From Cupriavidus sp. 2SB (GTDB taxonomy: Bacteria > Pseudomonadota > Gammaproteobacteria > Burkholderiales > Burkholderiaceae): DNA of 64,000 nt. The position numbers and the translations under genes were made by a program. Under the pieces are notes generated by a model. The model was given only the letters and a program-made list of their open reading frames with translations. It was not told the DNA's origin and searched no databases. The stretch lies in assembly GCF_005503625.1 (NCBI RefSeq), contig NZ_SCMX01000013.1, positions 50,752 through 114,751 on the forward strand. Reading direction: 5' to 3'. Numbering within the stretch: the first letter of the stretch is position 1; every line of letters begins with the position of its first letter. This document shows, piece after piece, positions 54,248-64,000 of this stretch.

Positions 54248-56179
54248 ATGCTTGATTTCGTACGCAATAACCGGCGCCTGATGCTTTTGCTGCTGCTGGT
54301 GCTCGTCTTCCCGTCGTTCGTGTTCTTCGGCGTCGAGAGCTACTCGCGCTTCATGGATGGCTCGCACGATGTGGCCAAGGTGGATGGCCGTACCATCACC
54401 GTGCAGGAAGTCGACAACGTGGTGCGAGACCAGAGCGAGCGCATGCGCCAGATGCTGGGCAACAACTATGACCCGCGCATGTTCGAAGGCGCGGCAGCGC
54501 GCCAGTCTGTGCTGGACCAGTTGATCCAGCAGCGCGTGGTGGCTGATGCCACCGAGAAGAAACACCTGACCGTGTCCGACACGCAAGTGCGCGATGCCAT
54601 CCAGGCCATTCCGGCGATTGCGCAACTGCGTGGCCCCGATGGTACGTTCGACGAGAAAGCCTATGTGCAGTTGCTTGCGCAGCAGGGCATGACGCCCGAG
54701 CAGCTCGATAGCCGCATGCGCTTCGAGTTGGCCACGCAGCAACTGGGCGCCGCCGTGGGTACCACGTCATTCGTACCGAAGTCGTTGCTGGATCGCCTGA
54801 TCGCCATCCGCGACCAGCAACGCGATGTGCAGCCGCTGACGATCAAGTCGGCTGACTTCACGTCCAAGGTGAAGCCCGATGAGGCCGCGCTGAAGGCATA
54901 CTACGAATCGCACCTGTCGGCGTACACCACGCCCGAAGAGGCCAAGGTCGAGTACGTTGTACTGTCGGGCGAAGCGCTGGCCGCAAGCCAGGCCGTCACG
55001 CCGGAAGAACTGAAGTCCTACTACGACAGCAACATCCAGCGCTTCCGCACGGAAGAGCAACGCCGCGCGAGCCACATCCTGATCGCCGCGCCGAAGGACG
55101 GCAAGGACGCCGACCGTAAGGCTGCCAAGGAGAAGGCCGAGAAGCTGCTGGCCGAAGTCAAGAAGCATCCCGAGACGTTCGCTGACGTGGCGAAGAAGAA
55201 CTCGCAAGACCCGGGTTCGGCGGAGAAGGGTGGAGACCTCGGCTTCATGGGTCATGGCGCACTGGTCAAGCCGTTCGAGGACGCAATGTATGCCCTCAAG
55301 GATGGCCAGATCAGCGATCTGGTCGAGACCGACTACGGGTATCACATCATCAAGCTGACGGGCATCAAGCCGGCGGAAACGCAGCCGCTGGATGCCGTGC
55401 GTCCGGAACTCGAAGCCGAGCTGAAGAAGCAACTGGCCAGCAAGAAGTATGCGGAGCAGGCGGATGCGTTCGGCAATACGGTGTACGAGCAGTCCGACAG
55501 CCTCAAGCCGGCTGCCGACAAGTTCAAGCTGACGATCCAGACCGCGGACAACGTCACGCGTCAGCCAAACCCGGCGCTGGGCAAGGATAGCCCGCTGAAC
55601 AACGAGAAGCTGCTCAAGGCCCTGTTCAGCGACGACGTGCTCAAGAACAAGCGCAATACCGAAGCCGTGCAAGTGGGTCCCACCACCCTGGTGGCGGCCC
55701 GTGTCGTGGACTATCGTCCGGCGGCGGCGCGCAAGTTCGAGGATGTCGAAGCGCAGGTGCGTCAGGCTTACATTGCGCAACAGGCAGCCGAACTGGCACG
55801 CAAGGATGGCGAAGCACGCCTTGAGGCGCTGAAGAAGGGCGGCAACGCCGACGGTTTCGGCGCCACGATCGTGGTATCGCGCGCCAAGGCCGATGGCCTG
55901 CCGCCGAAGGCTGTCGATGCGATCATGCGTGCCGATGCCACCAAGCTGCCGTCAGTGGTGGGCGTGGATCTGGGTGCCGAGGGGTACGCGATTTATCGCG
56001 TGACGAAGGTGAGCACGCCCCCCGCAGCGAATCCGGGCCAGCGTGATGCCGATGCGCAGCAACTGAGCCAACTGGCTGGTCAGACTGAACTGGCCGCGTA
56101 CTATGACGCGCTCAAGGCCAAGGCGAAGGTCAAGATCCTGCGCCCGGCCAAGGCCGAGGAAAGCCAGCCAGCCAACTGA
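54248..56179 (+). CDS. ppiD: Peptidyl-prolyl cis-trans isomerase/chaperone PpiD
   Basis: A membrane-anchored periplasmic chaperone that works next to the SecYEG translocon. Length 643. A short cytosolic start ([10 protein letters not shown]) leads to a single helix at about residues 11-29 ([19 protein letters not shown]). The SurA-like N-terminal chaperone domain follows with [21 protein letters not shown], in shortened form [11 protein letters not shown]. The parvulin domain lies at about 268-375 ([32 protein letters not shown] and [14 protein letters not shown]). The C-terminal part has a second SurA-like helix bundle. Ends in a bidirectional terminator shared with tesA. Confidence 0.95.
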   Translation: MLDFVRNNRRLMLLLLLVLVFPSFVFFGVESYSRFMDGSHDVAKVDGRTITVQEVDNVVRDQSERMRQMLGNNYDPRMFEGAAARQSVLDQLIQQRVVADATEKKHLTVSDTQVRDAIQAIPAIAQLRGPDGTFDEKAYVQLLAQQGMTPEQLDSRMRFELATQQLGAAVGTTSFVPKSLLDRLIAIRDQQRDVQPLTIKSADFTSKVKPDEAALKAYYESHLSAYTTPEEAKVEYVVLSGEALAASQAVTPEELKSYYDSNIQRFRTEEQRRASHILIAAPKDGKDADRKAAKEKAEKLLAEVKKHPETFADVAKKNSQDPGSAEKGGDLGFMGHGALVKPFEDAMYALKDGQISDLVETDYGYHIIKLTGIKPAETQPLDAVRPELEAELKKQLASKKYAEQADAFGNTVYEQSDSLKPAADKFKLTIQTADNVTRQPNPALGKDSPLNNEKLLKALFSDDVLKNKRNTEAVQVGPTTLVAARVVDYRPAAARKFEDVEAQVRQAYIAQQAAELARKDGEARLEALKKGGNADGFGATIVVSRAKADGLPPKAVDAIMRADATKLPSVVGVDLGAEGYAIYRVTKVSTPPAANPGQRDADAQQLSQLAGQTELAAYYDALKAKAKVKILRPAKAEESQPAN

Positions 56180-56194
56180 TCTGGCTGATCCCAG

Positions 56195-56236
56195 CAAAAA
56201 GCCCCTGAGATATTGCCTGTCTCAGGGGCTTTTTGT
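56195..56236. terminator. Bidirectional terminator between ppiD and tesA
   Basis: A perfect 16-bp stem including the A5/T5 flanks (56195-56210 with 56220-56235) around a nine-base loop. The A-tract and T-tract allow termination of both converging genes. Confidence 0.92.
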
Positions 56237-56266
56237 TTGGCAATGCATTGTCGAAATGTCGTGCGT

Positions 56267-56968
56267 TCAGCGTGCCTTGCCGGGTGCATTGAGTAACGGT
56301 TGCAGTGCCGGCCATACGTTATCCAGCAACGTAGCCTGGGCTGCCGAGGTGGGGTGGATCCGATCGTCCTGAAACCAGTCGGCGCGCGTGATGACCTTGT
56401 CGAGGAAGAACGGCACCAACTGCGTGCCGAGTTCCTTGGCCAGCTTTGTGTACAGCGCGAAGAAGCGTTCGGTGTAGTCTTGCCCGTAGTTCGGCGGAAT
56501 ACGCATACCTACGAGTACGACCTTGGCGCCGGTCTTCTTGGCGTCGCTGACGATGCCGCGCAGGTTGGTCTCGGTCGATTGCAGCGAGAGACCGCGCAGG
56601 GCATCGTTGGCACCGAGTTCCACGATGACCACGGCGGGCTTGTGGCGCTTGAGCAGGTCAGGCAGGCGCGTCTTGCCGCCCACCGTGGTCTCGCCACTGA
56701 TGCTTGCATTGACGACGCTATAATCGAACCGCTCGCGGCGCAGGCGTTCCTGCAGCAGGTTGACCCATCCGGTGCCACGTGCAATGCCGTACTCGGCCGA
56801 GAGGCTGTCGCCCAGGACGAGCACGGCGGGTGCCGACGCCTGGTTCGATGTTTGGGCGATTGCCGGCAACGTCAGCGAACCGAACGCGGCGAGCGTGGTC
56901 GCAATACAAGCCGCCACCAATCGTCGGCGTGCCCCATTTCCAATTCCGTTTCCAATCTTCTCGCGCAT
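56267..56968 (-). CDS. tesA: Periplasmic GDSL-family esterase/lysophospholipase (TesA type)
   Basis: A 233-residue SGNH hydrolase, known in E. coli as thioesterase I/protease I/lysophospholipase L1. The signal peptide (MREKIGN..RRRLVAACIATTLAAFGSL..AIAQ) is cleaved near residue 39. Block I is VLGDSLSAEYG with nucleophile S55; the oxyanion Gly is in SGETTVGG, the Asn in ELGANDAL, and the Asp-x-x-His in QDDRIHPTSAAQ near the C-terminus. The ATG at 56968 has GGAAGAGG in front. Its start codon shares two bases (CATG) with the divergent ybbA start. The tesA/ybbA divergent pair is the arrangement known in E. coli. Confidence 0.92.
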   Translation of the reverse strand: MREKIGNGIGNGARRRLVAACIATTLAAFGSLTLPAIAQTSNQASAPAVLVLGDSLSAEYGIARGTGWVNLLQERLRRERFDYSVVNASISGETTVGGKTRLPDLLKRHKPAVVIVELGANDALRGLSLQSTETNLRGIVSDAKKTGAKVVLVGMRIPPNYGQDYTERFFALYTKLAKELGTQLVPFFLDKVITRADWFQDDRIHPTSAAQATLLDNVWPALQPLLNAPGKAR

Positions 56969-57665
56969 GTCCTCTTCCATTCTTGCTGTCGAGTCACTCG
57001 GAAAGACCGTAGCCGACACGACGGGTTCGCTGACGATTTTGCACGACGTCTCGTTTTCCGTCACGGCTGGCGAAACGCTTGCCATTGTCGGTGCATCGGG
57101 TTCCGGCAAGTCCACGCTGCTGGGCCTGCTCGCCGGGCTCGATCTCCCGAGCAATGGGGCGGTGCGCCTGCACGGGCAGGATCTGTTCCAGCTCGACGAA
57201 GACCAGCGCGCCGCGCTGCGGGGACGCCATGTCGGTTTCGTGTTCCAGTCGTTCCAGCTGGTCGGCCACCTGACCGCGCTGGAGAACGTGATGCTGCCCC
57301 TTGAGTTGCGCGGCGAGACGGATCGCGTCCGCGAGCGTGCCACGGAGATGCTGGAGCGCGTGGGACTCGGCAAGCGGCTGACGCATTATCCGCGCACGCT
57401 GTCGGGCGGCGAGCAGCAGCGCGTGGCGCTGGCCCGCGCATTCGTGGCCCGGCCCGACATCCTGTTTGCGGACGAGCCCACCGGGAGCCTCGATACGGCC
57501 ACGGGCGAGGCCGTGATCGCGTTGATGTTCGAGCTGAACCGCGATGCCGGTTCCACGCTGGTGCTGGTCACGCATGACCGCTCCGTGGCGGCGCGTTGCG
57601 GTCGCATCCTGACCATCGACGCCGGCCGGGTGGCCAGCGACGAGTTGATGGGTACGGAAATCTGA
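56967..57665 (+). CDS. ybbA: ABC transporter ATP-binding protein, YbbA/LolD type
   Basis: A 232-residue ATPase of the MacB/LolD/YbbA group. Walker A is VGASGSGKSTLLGLLAGLD, in short GASGSGKST (about residues 41-49), then FQSFQLVGHLTALENVMLPLEL, the signature LSGGEQQRVALARA, Walker B ILFADEPTGSLD and LVTHDRS. DEDQRAALRGRHVGFVFQ is typical of this group. In E. coli YbbA works with the large permease YbbP encoded next to it; here no permease follows, and the next gene is pgi on the other strand 16 bases away. A partner would have to be elsewhere. The ATG at 56967 overlaps the tesA start. Confidence 0.88.
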   Translation: MSSSILAVESLGKTVADTTGSLTILHDVSFSVTAGETLAIVGASGSGKSTLLGLLAGLDLPSNGAVRLHGQDLFQLDEDQRAALRGRHVGFVFQSFQLVGHLTALENVMLPLELRGETDRVRERATEMLERVGLGKRLTHYPRTLSGGEQQRVALARAFVARPDILFADEPTGSLDTATGEAVIALMFELNRDAGSTLVLVTHDRSVAARCGRILTIDAGRVASDELMGTEI

Positions 57666-57681
57666 ATCGAAGGAAGGCGGA

Positions 57682-59310
57682 TCAGCCGCGCGCCAGCACG
57701 TCACGGGCGCGGGCGATCAGCGAGGCGGTCGATGCATCGTGCACGGCCGTGCCCTTGCCGGTCAGTTCGGATTCGATGGGGCGGGCGAGAATCTTGCCAA
57801 GCTCCACGCCCCATTGGTCGAACGAGTTGATGTTCCAGACCACGCCCTGCACGAACGTGCGATGCTCGTAGAGCGCGATCAGCGCGCCCAGCACGTGCGG
57901 TGTCAGATCTTCCATCAGTAACGTATTGCTCGGGCGGTTGCCGTCGAACACCATGTGCGGGATACGGGCTTCGTCGTTGACGCCAGCCGCGCGCAGTTCC
58001 TCGGCGCTGCGGCCACGCATCAGCGCCTCCGCCTGTGCAAAGCAATTGGCCAGCAGCTTGGCATGATGCCCCGGCAATTCACGCGGGGGCACCAGCGGGG
58101 CCACGAAGTCCACGGGCACCACCTGCGAGCCTTGGTGAATCATCTGAAAGTAGGCATGCTGACCGTTGGTGCCGGCCGTGCCCCAGACCACAGGCGAGGT
58201 GTCCACGTGCACCGGATCGCCATTGAGTTGCACCGACTTGCCGTTGCTCTCCATCTCCAGTTGCTGCAGGAAGGCCGGAAAGAGTTCGAGCGACGTGGAA
58301 TAGGGCGCCATGCAGCTCGTGGGCATGTCGAAGAAATTGCGATACCAGATGCCGAGCATCCCCAGCACCACGGGCATGTTGCGCGCGAGCGGGGCGGTGC
58401 GGAAATGGTCGTCCATGGCCCGGCCGCCGAGCAGCAGGTCTTCGAACGCGTCGAAGCCTACGGCCAAGGCGATCGACAAGCCTACCGACGACCACAGCGA
58501 GAAGCGTCCGCCGATCCAGTCCCAGAATTCGAACATGTTGTCCGGGTCGATGCCGAACTTGACCACCGCCTCGCGATTGGTCGAGACCGCTACGAAATGC
58601 CGTGCGAGCTGGTTCTCGGCCACGCCGTTCTGGAGGAACCACTCGCGCATGCTGCATGCGTTGGCCATGGTTTCCAGCGTGGTGAAGGTCTTGGAGCAGA
58701 CGATCACCAGCGTGCGGGCCGGATCGAGACGTACCAGCGTCTCTGCCAGTTCGGTGCCATCGACGTTTGACACGAAGTGCATGCGGGGACCGCGTGGATC
58801 GGCCAGGTGGGCCAGCGCGCGGCATACCATGCGTGGGCCGAGGTCGGAGCCGCCAATACCGATGTTCACGATGTCCAGGATGGGCTGGCCGGTGAAGCCG
58901 GTCCAGGCGCCGGTGCGCACGCGGTCCGCGAAATCGCGCATGCGGCGCAGTACGTCGTGGATGCCCGGCATCACCGACTGACCATCGACCTTGAACGGCG
59001 CCTCGGGTAGCGCGCGTAGCGCCACGTGCAGCGCGGCGCGATCCTCGGTGGTGTTGATGTGTTCGCCCGCAAACATGGCGTCGCGGCGCTGGGTGACGCC
59101 CGCTTCTTCGGCCAGCTTCATCAGCAGTGCGAAGGTTTCGAACGTGATGCGGTTCTTGGAGTAGTCCAGGTAGAGCCCGGCGGCTTCCAGCGAAAAGTCC
59201 TCGACCCGGCGTGCGGCCTCGGCTTCGGCAAACCACTGCTGCATCGGCGTATGGCGGATGGCATCGAAGTGTTGGCGAAGGGTGGTCCAGGCGTGGAGTT
59301 CAGTCGGCAT
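57682..59310 (-). CDS. pgi: Glucose-6-phosphate isomerase
   Basis: Interconverts glucose 6-phosphate and fructose 6-phosphate. Length 542 from ATG 59310. Family signatures are present: [39 protein letters not shown] near the sugar-phosphate site, and [10 protein letters not shown]. Catalytic residues of the family are the Glu of the MESNGKSV region, the His of [13 protein letters not shown], and the Lys near the C-terminus in [11 protein letters not shown]. The N-terminus is long and helical, as in bacterial long-form Pgi. Upstream frame beyond the ATG has no similarity. It converges on ybbA and has a 214-bp gap upstream with no other gene. Confidence 0.96.
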   Translation of the reverse strand: MPTELHAWTTLRQHFDAIRHTPMQQWFAEAEAARRVEDFSLEAAGLYLDYSKNRITFETFALLMKLAEEAGVTQRRDAMFAGEHINTTEDRAALHVALRALPEAPFKVDGQSVMPGIHDVLRRMRDFADRVRTGAWTGFTGQPILDIVNIGIGGSDLGPRMVCRALAHLADPRGPRMHFVSNVDGTELAETLVRLDPARTLVIVCSKTFTTLETMANACSMREWFLQNGVAENQLARHFVAVSTNREAVVKFGIDPDNMFEFWDWIGGRFSLWSSVGLSIALAVGFDAFEDLLLGGRAMDDHFRTAPLARNMPVVLGMLGIWYRNFFDMPTSCMAPYSTSLELFPAFLQQLEMESNGKSVQLNGDPVHVDTSPVVWGTAGTNGQHAYFQMIHQGSQVVPVDFVAPLVPPRELPGHHAKLLANCFAQAEALMRGRSAEELRAAGVNDEARIPHMVFDGNRPSNTLLMEDLTPHVLGALIALYEHRTFVQGVVWNINSFDQWGVELGKILARPIESELTGKGTAVHDASTASLIARARDVLARG

Positions 59311-59524
59311 GCGTTCTTCTGGAAATCGGTGAGACGGCCCGGCTGCATTGTGCGGGGGCAGTGACAAGTATATTCGCGCAGATGTGATGTCAAAAGCCTG
59401 AAGTGGCTGCAAAAAGTAACGGCGCTTGCATCATCGGCAACCTTAACAGCCTGTAGCGCGACAACCTATCGGTCGTTGTCCGACGCCTGGCGCCCTATGT
59501 GCGCCATCGCACGCGCGGTACGCC

Positions 59525-60463
59525 TCAACGCCGCAACCGCGCGGCCACACGGCGCAGCAGCGGTTCGCCGCCCGCCACGCACAGGCCGCCTACGCAGATC
59601 ACGGCGATGCCGAGCGCGGTGGTCCAGTCGGGCAGGTGCCCGAAAGCGAGGTAGCCGACGATGGTCGCGGAGAAGATCTGCAGGTACAGGAACGGGCTCA
59701 GGAACGAAGCATCGGCATACTGGAAGGCACGAATCACGAAGTAGTGGCCGAGGGAGCCGGTCAGTCCGGCCGACAGCAGCAGCGCGCACTGCATCAGCGT
59801 CGGCATGGCCTCGAACCAGAAGAAGGGCACGAGCAGGGTGGTCAGCGTGGCGCCGGTCACGCCGCTCTGGATCAGCGTTGTCATCGGTGCGTCATACGCG
59901 GCGATGCGGCGCGTGAGCATCTGCAGCAGCGCGAAGAGTAGCGCCGACAGCAACCCCAATCCCACCCCGAGCGAGTTGAGTTCGCCACCGGGACGCACTA
60001 CCACGAGCATGCCGCCAAAGCCGATGATGACGCCGATCCAGCGCATCCAGCGAGCATGCACGCCGGGACGCTCGCCCAGCAGGCATGGCGACAGCGCTAC
60101 CACGATCAGCGGTGCGCAGAAGTTCAGCGCCGTGGCGGTAGCCAACGGCATCAGCTTCAATACGCTGAAGAAAACGAGCGTCGAGGCCAGCATCAGCGCA
60201 CCGCGCAGCCATTGCAGCCGGGGCACGGCGGGGCGCGATAGCTGCTGCCAGCGCGTGGGGCCGATCAGCAGGAAGATGGCCGCGACGTGGCCGAGATAGC
60301 GGACCCAGGCCACGGCCACCACGGGCAAGCCTTGCTGGGTCAGGGTCTTGCCCGTGGCGTCGAGCAGGCTCAGTATCCATTGACCGATCACGAGCAGACC
60401 GATGCCCGTGAGGAGTTGACGGCGCGAGCTATCGTCGCCGTCCAGTATGGCAAAACGACTCAT
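59525..60463 (-). CDS. EamA-family drug/metabolite transporter
   Basis: A 312-residue permease with ten predicted helices in two EamA repeats, the first from about residue 15 to 135 (IGLLVIGQWILSLLDATGKTLTQ..WVRYLGHVAAIFLL) and the second from about 160 to 295. FNFCAPLIVVALSPCLLGE (as ALNFCAPLIVVALS) and ASFLSPFLYLQIFSA are conserved EamA patterns at the end of each repeat. Substrate unknown; exporters of amino acids or metabolites are frequent in the family. Its start codon overlaps the nnrD/E stop as ATGA, so translation is coupled to that gene. Confidence 0.85.
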   Translation of the reverse strand: MSRFAILDGDDSSRRQLLTGIGLLVIGQWILSLLDATGKTLTQQGLPVVAVAWVRYLGHVAAIFLLIGPTRWQQLSRPAVPRLQWLRGALMLASTLVFFSVLKLMPLATATALNFCAPLIVVALSPCLLGERPGVHARWMRWIGVIIGFGGMLVVVRPGGELNSLGVGLGLLSALLFALLQMLTRRIAAYDAPMTTLIQSGVTGATLTTLLVPFFWFEAMPTLMQCALLLSAGLTGSLGHYFVIRAFQYADASFLSPFLYLQIFSATIVGYLAFGHLPDWTTALGIAVICVGGLCVAGGEPLLRRVAARLRR

Positions 60464-62079
60464 GCCGGACGGCCTTCGAGCAATGCGTTGAGTGTGGCCC
60501 GGGCGGGCAGGTAGAGTTCGCTCGCCGTCATGCCAGCCGGCCCGGTGCCGGCGTCGACGAGCCGATCCGCCGCGCGGCCATGGATCCAGACGGCGGCTCG
60601 TGCGGCGGCGGCCGCGGGTACGCCTTGGGCGAGCAAGGCACCGATCATGCCCGCCAGCACGTCGCCCGTGCCGGCGGTGGACAGGCCGGCATTGCCAGTG
60701 GGATTGATGGCAGGTGGTGCGTCATCGGGAGTGGCGATAATCGTGCCGGACCCCTTGAGCACGATGGTCGCGTGCCACTGGGCTGCCAGCGCGTGTGCGG
60801 TGGCCAGGCGGTCGCGCTGGACCTCGGACACGCTGCTGCCCAGCAGGCGGGCGGCTTCGAGCGGGTGCGGGGTCAGGATGCAGTCGAGACCGCTGGCTCG
60901 CATCTGGTCGCGCAAGCCAGTGTCGGCCGCGAGCAGGTTCAATGCGTCGGCATCGAGCACGATCGGAATGGTGGGTTCCGCATTGGCGCACACATCGAAC
61001 AGTTGCGACAGGTGTTTGCGGGCGGCGGTGCCGTTGCCCATGCCAGGGCCGGCGACGATGGCCGACATGCCGTCGAGCGCCAGTTCGGATAGCGCATGCA
61101 GCATCAGTTCCGGATGCACGGGGTCGATGGCCGGCGCGGGCTGCGCGAGGAATCCCACATGCACGCGTCCGGCCCCAAGATGGAGCGCCGCGCGGGCGCC
61201 GAGCAGGGGAGCGCCGGTCATGCCATGGCAGCCACCGATTACCGCCACGTTGCCGTAGCGCCCCTTGTTGCCGGCGTGATCGCGCCGGGGCAGGGCGCGC
61301 ACGAAGCCGCCCGGCTGGTTGACCATGGCCACGGGCGCAGGGGAGGGCTGGCTGGCATCGAGACCGAGCGGTGCGATATCGATATCGCCTGCGCAATCGC
61401 GCCCATCGAGTGTCAGCAGTCCGGGCTTGGCGGCGAGGAAGGTCAGGGTGCGCTGTGCACGCACGGCGGGTTGGCCGGCGCCGGTATCCGCAAACAGTCC
61501 GCTCGGCACGTCGAGGGCGTACACAGGCAGGTGCGAGGTATTGAGATGCGCGATCCAGCGCGCCACGTTGCCGTCCGCGCTGCGGTTCAGGCCGATGCCG
61601 AGCAGGCCATCGACCACGGCGGCGCAGCCGGCCGGCCATGGCGGCAGGGCGGCGTCGGGATCGGGATGCATGGCGAGCAGCGGCACGCCGGCCGTGCGCG
61701 CGTCGAGCCAGGCGCGCGCGGCATCGGCGGGCAACTGGTCGGCCTCGGCGATCAGCCACGCTTCCACGAGCCGGCCGGCTTGGTGCAGGCGCGTGGCCGC
61801 CACCAGCGCGTCGCCGCCGTTGTTGCCACGTCCGGCCAGAAACAGGATGCGGCCCTCGGGTACGTGCTGGCTCACCCAGTCCGCCGCCGCTGTACCGGCA
61901 CGCGACATCAGCGTGAACGGCGGCGTGGTGTCGAGTCCGGCCTGCTCGATCTGGCGGATCGCGGCCACGTCATAGAGCGGCGTGGGATTGGCGATGGCGG
62001 CAGCGTCGAGCGACCTCCATGCGGCGTCGGGGACCGGCGCGGAGGGTGACGCGGAGCAGGGTGGCGCGGCAGTGTTCAT
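60460..62079 (-). CDS. nnrD: Bifunctional NAD(P)H-hydrate epimerase / ADP-dependent dehydratase
   Basis: Repairs damaged NADHX/NADPHX: the N-terminal YjeF_N domain (epimerase, NnrE) converts R to S forms, and the C-terminal carbohydrate-kinase-like domain (dehydratase, NnrD) dehydrates them. Length 539 from ATG 62079. The epimerase half includes LFLAGRGNNGGDALVAA and LGIGLNRSADGN, and the sugar-kinase half GNKGRYGNVAVIGGCHGMTGAP, IVAGPGMGNGTA, DADALN and GNAGLSTAGTGDVLAGMI, the GTGD motif holding ADP. Stop overlaps the transporter start. A short 34-residue leader precedes the epimerase domain. Confidence 0.92.
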   Translation of the reverse strand: MNTAAPPCSASPSAPVPDAAWRSLDAAAIANPTPLYDVAAIRQIEQAGLDTTPPFTLMSRAGTAAADWVSQHVPEGRILFLAGRGNNGGDALVAATRLHQAGRLVEAWLIAEADQLPADAARAWLDARTAGVPLLAMHPDPDAALPPWPAGCAAVVDGLLGIGLNRSADGNVARWIAHLNTSHLPVYALDVPSGLFADTGAGQPAVRAQRTLTFLAAKPGLLTLDGRDCAGDIDIAPLGLDASQPSPAPVAMVNQPGGFVRALPRRDHAGNKGRYGNVAVIGGCHGMTGAPLLGARAALHLGAGRVHVGFLAQPAPAIDPVHPELMLHALSELALDGMSAIVAGPGMGNGTAARKHLSQLFDVCANAEPTIPIVLDADALNLLAADTGLRDQMRASGLDCILTPHPLEAARLLGSSVSEVQRDRLATAHALAAQWHATIVLKGSGTIIATPDDAPPAINPTGNAGLSTAGTGDVLAGMIGALLAQGVPAAAAARAAVWIHGRAADRLVDAGTGPAGMTASELYLPARATLNALLEGRPA

Positions 62080-62171
62080 CGGGTGCTGTGCGGGGCGCGA
62101 GCGGATCTTCCACGATTCTGCCCCATCCGAAGCGCCGCGCCCACCCCGCCTCCGTGTTGCTTGCGTTGCCG

Positions 62172-63482
62172 CTACTTGAGTTCCTTCGCCATGACGAGGT
62201 CCGGCAGCCATGTCACCACGGTGGGCCAGATGGTGATGATCCCGATGGCAACCACCATCATCATGAAGAACGGCAGCGACACGCGGGCGATGTAGTTGCT
62301 GTCCTTCCCGGTCATGCTCTGCAGGACGAAGAGGTTGAAGCCCACGGGCGGTGTCACCTCTGCAATCTCCACCAGCAGCACGATGAAGATGCCGAACCAC
62401 ACCAGGTCGAAGCCCGCGGCCTGCACCATCGGGAGTACGGTTGCGGTGGTTAGCGCGATCATCGAGATGCCGTCGAGCGCCGTGCCCAGGATGATGTAGA
62501 TGACGGTCAGCACCGCGATCAACGCCCAGGGCGAGAGATGCAGCGCCGCCACCCATTCGGCCAACGCACGCGGAATGCCGGTGAAGCTCATCGTAACGGA
62601 CAGGAACGAGGTGGCGCCCAGCACGAACATGATCATCGCGGTCAGCCGGGTGGCCGACATCAGGCTCTCCCAGAACGCCTTGCGCGTGAGCGATCCGCCC
62701 GCCCAGGCCAGCCCGAGCGATGCCACCACGCCATACGCCGCCGCCTCGGTCGCCGTGGAGTAGCCGGTGATCATGATCCACGTGATGAACGCGATCAGGA
62801 TGATGCAGGGCATCAGTTGCTTGATCGACGCCAGCCGCGCCCGCCAGCCGAAGGTTTCGGCCTTGGGTGTTTTCGACGGATTGGCCAGCGCCCAGACCAC
62901 GATGTATCCCGAGAACAGCAGCATCAGCAGCAGTCCGGGCAGGAAGCCTGCCAGGAACACGCGGATGATCGACACATCGGCGGACACCGCATACACCACC
63001 ATCGTGATAGACGGCGGTATCAGGATGCCCAGCGTGCCGGCGCACGAAAGGGACCCCAGCGTGATGCGCTCGTCGTAGCCGCGCCGCGTGAGTTCGGGCA
63101 GGGCGGACTTGGCGATGGTTGCGCAGGTAGCCGCCGATGACCCCGACACCGAGCCGAAGATGCCGCATCCCAGGATGTTCACGTGCATCAGCCGTCCCGG
63201 CAGCCAGTTCAACCACGGCGACAGGCCGTTGAACATCTGCTCGGAGAGCTTGGTGCGGAACAGAATCTCGCCCATCCACACGAACAGTGGCAGCGAGGCC
63301 AGCGTGTAGGACGCGCTCGACGACCACCAGGAGTTGGCAAGGTTGACCAGTGCGTCGTGATCCGAAAACACGACGAGTCCCACCCACGACGTGACCGCAA
63401 TAGCCACCGGAATCCATGCGCCGATCGCGAGGAATACGATCATCACGAGCAGCAGGATCAATGCAACAAGTACGGTGCTCAT
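62172..63482 (-). CDS. dctM: TRAP transporter large permease (DctM type)
   Basis: The 436-residue channel subunit of a TRAP transporter with about 12 helices. The start MSTVLVALILLLVMIVFLAIG is followed by PLFVWMGEILFRTKLSEQMFNGLSPWLNWLPGRLMHVNILGCGIFGSVSGSSAAT, of which GCGIFGSVSGSSAATCATI is the family motif, and later EAAAYGVVASL and the VEIAEVTPPVGFNLFVL pattern. Its start codon shares one base with the stop of the small-subunit gene (TGATG). The periplasmic DctP-type binding protein is not visible and must lie beyond the right edge or elsewhere. Substrate unknown; organic acids are usual. Confidence 0.92.
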   Translation of the reverse strand: MSTVLVALILLLVMIVFLAIGAWIPVAIAVTSWVGLVVFSDHDALVNLANSWWSSSASYTLASLPLFVWMGEILFRTKLSEQMFNGLSPWLNWLPGRLMHVNILGCGIFGSVSGSSAATCATIAKSALPELTRRGYDERITLGSLSCAGTLGILIPPSITMVVYAVSADVSIIRVFLAGFLPGLLLMLLFSGYIVVWALANPSKTPKAETFGWRARLASIKQLMPCIILIAFITWIMITGYSTATEAAAYGVVASLGLAWAGGSLTRKAFWESLMSATRLTAMIMFVLGATSFLSVTMSFTGIPRALAEWVAALHLSPWALIAVLTVIYIILGTALDGISMIALTTATVLPMVQAAGFDLVWFGIFIVLLVEIAEVTPPVGFNLFVLQSMTGKDSNYIARVSLPFFMMMVVAIGIITIWPTVVTWLPDLVMAKELK

Positions 63483-64000
63483 CAGACCGTCTCCCCGAAA
63501 TCGCCCGACGCCAGCTTGGCTTCCTGTGCCAATTGGTAGCGCGGCTTCTGGTGGCGCACCACGCGCAGCCATTCGTCGGCCACGGCCAGCAGGAAGCCGA
63601 GCGCGCCGACTACGGCGAAACTTTGCGGAATCCACAGCGGAATCACGATCTGGCCTTGCGAGACATCGCCGATGTCCCAGCTTTGCCACGCGAACGTGCC
63701 GAGCGCCCACGCGGCATAACCGGCGAACACGAGGCAGATGGAGAGCGAGAGGATTTCGAGCACCCATCGGCGCTTCGGACCTACGGCCTCAAGAAGCATT
63801 TCCACGCGGACGATGCCGCCGTGCTGGAAGGTCTGGCCAAGGACGAGGAAGGCCGATGCGGCGCAGAGCCAGGAGACGATGTCGTCGCCGCCCTTGAGCA
63901 CGATTTGTGTCTCGCGCGAAATCGACATCGCGATCATGACGATGCAGACGGCCAGGATGCAGAGCGCGCCGAGCGCGGCAAACAAGTCAAGCAGGTGGTC
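63482..64000 (-). CDS. dctQ: TRAP transporter small permease (DctQ type), 5' end cut by window
   Basis: The four-helix small membrane subunit; at least 172 residues are present and the frame is open to the right edge, so the N-terminus is missing. An apparent TTG at 63985 lies inside the open frame and is not a convincing start. Helices are FAALGALCILAVCIVMIA, the segment around DIVSWLCAASAFLVLGQTF, ILSLSICLVFAGYAAWALGTF and a last one near SFAVVGALGFLLAVADEWL. GGIVRVEMLLEAVGPKRRW carries the conserved loop of DctQ proteins. Coupled with dctM by the overlapping stop and start. Confidence 0.9.
   Translation of the reverse strand, partial: DHLLDLFAALGALCILAVCIVMIAMSISRETQIVLKGGDDIVSWLCAASAFLVLGQTFQHGGIVRVEMLLEAVGPKRRWVLEILSLSICLVFAGYAAWALGTFAWQSWDIGDVSQGQIVIPLWIPQSFAVVGALGFLLAVADEWLRVVRHQKPRYQLAQEAKLASGDFGETV

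Overview
The window is about 64 kb of a GC-rich, gene-dense betaproteobacterial chromosome. It most probably comes from Cupriavidus or a close relative in the Burkholderiaceae. The strongest clue is a 3-ketothiolase that reads as a close match to BktB of Cupriavidus necator. Supporting clues are the tig-clpP-clpX-lon-tRNA-Val-tRNA-Asp-ppiD order, an AhpC/AhpD pair without AhpF, and a fused NAD(P)HX repair enzyme. The species cannot be fixed from sequence reading alone.

Layout. Positions 1-5.5 kb hold a coiled-coil protein cut by the left edge, rimO, bktB, a small exported protein and metC. Positions 5.5-7.9 kb hold a three-gene inner-membrane operon (PepSY, DUF3649-like, DUF3325-like) behind a good Fur box. 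Positions 8-15.2 kb are housekeeping: serB, argE, mfd, ispD, ispF. Positions 15.2-21 kb hold a GNAT acetyltransferase, ahpD and ahpC, a citrate-type MFS permease and an OmpR/EnvZ-type two-component pair. Positions 21.3-28.5 kb hold a small exported protein, a carbamoylase-family hydrolase, a divergent squalene/phytoene-synthase-fold protein, and a two-gene RND efflux operon behind a promoter overlapped by a near-perfect palindrome.

Positions 28.5-43.1 kb are the most accessory-looking part. A seven-gene minus-strand operon runs dppA-B-C-F-D, amidase, DUF3830. Divergent from it are a carbamoylase-type amidohydrolase, an IclR regulator facing a GntR regulator, then DUF2848, a second amidase and an ACS-type MFS permease. 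Together they read as uptake plus stepwise hydrolysis of an unidentified amide or ureido compound. Three copies of a roughly 120-bp CCCCTCTCCC-type repeat are interspersed here.

Positions 43.3-56.2 kb return to core functions: tRNA-Leu, VanZ-like, rlmJ, mnmC (with an eroded methyltransferase half), then the proteostasis block tig, clpP, clpX, lon (the last with a sigma-32-like promoter), tRNA-Val, tRNA-Asp and ppiD. A 146-bp tandem duplication begins inside tRNA-Asp. Positions 56.2-64 kb carry tesA and ybbA with interlocked divergent start codons, pgi, an EamA transporter coupled to a fused nnrD/nnrE-type enzyme, and the large and small membrane subunits of a TRAP transporter, the small one cut by the right edge.
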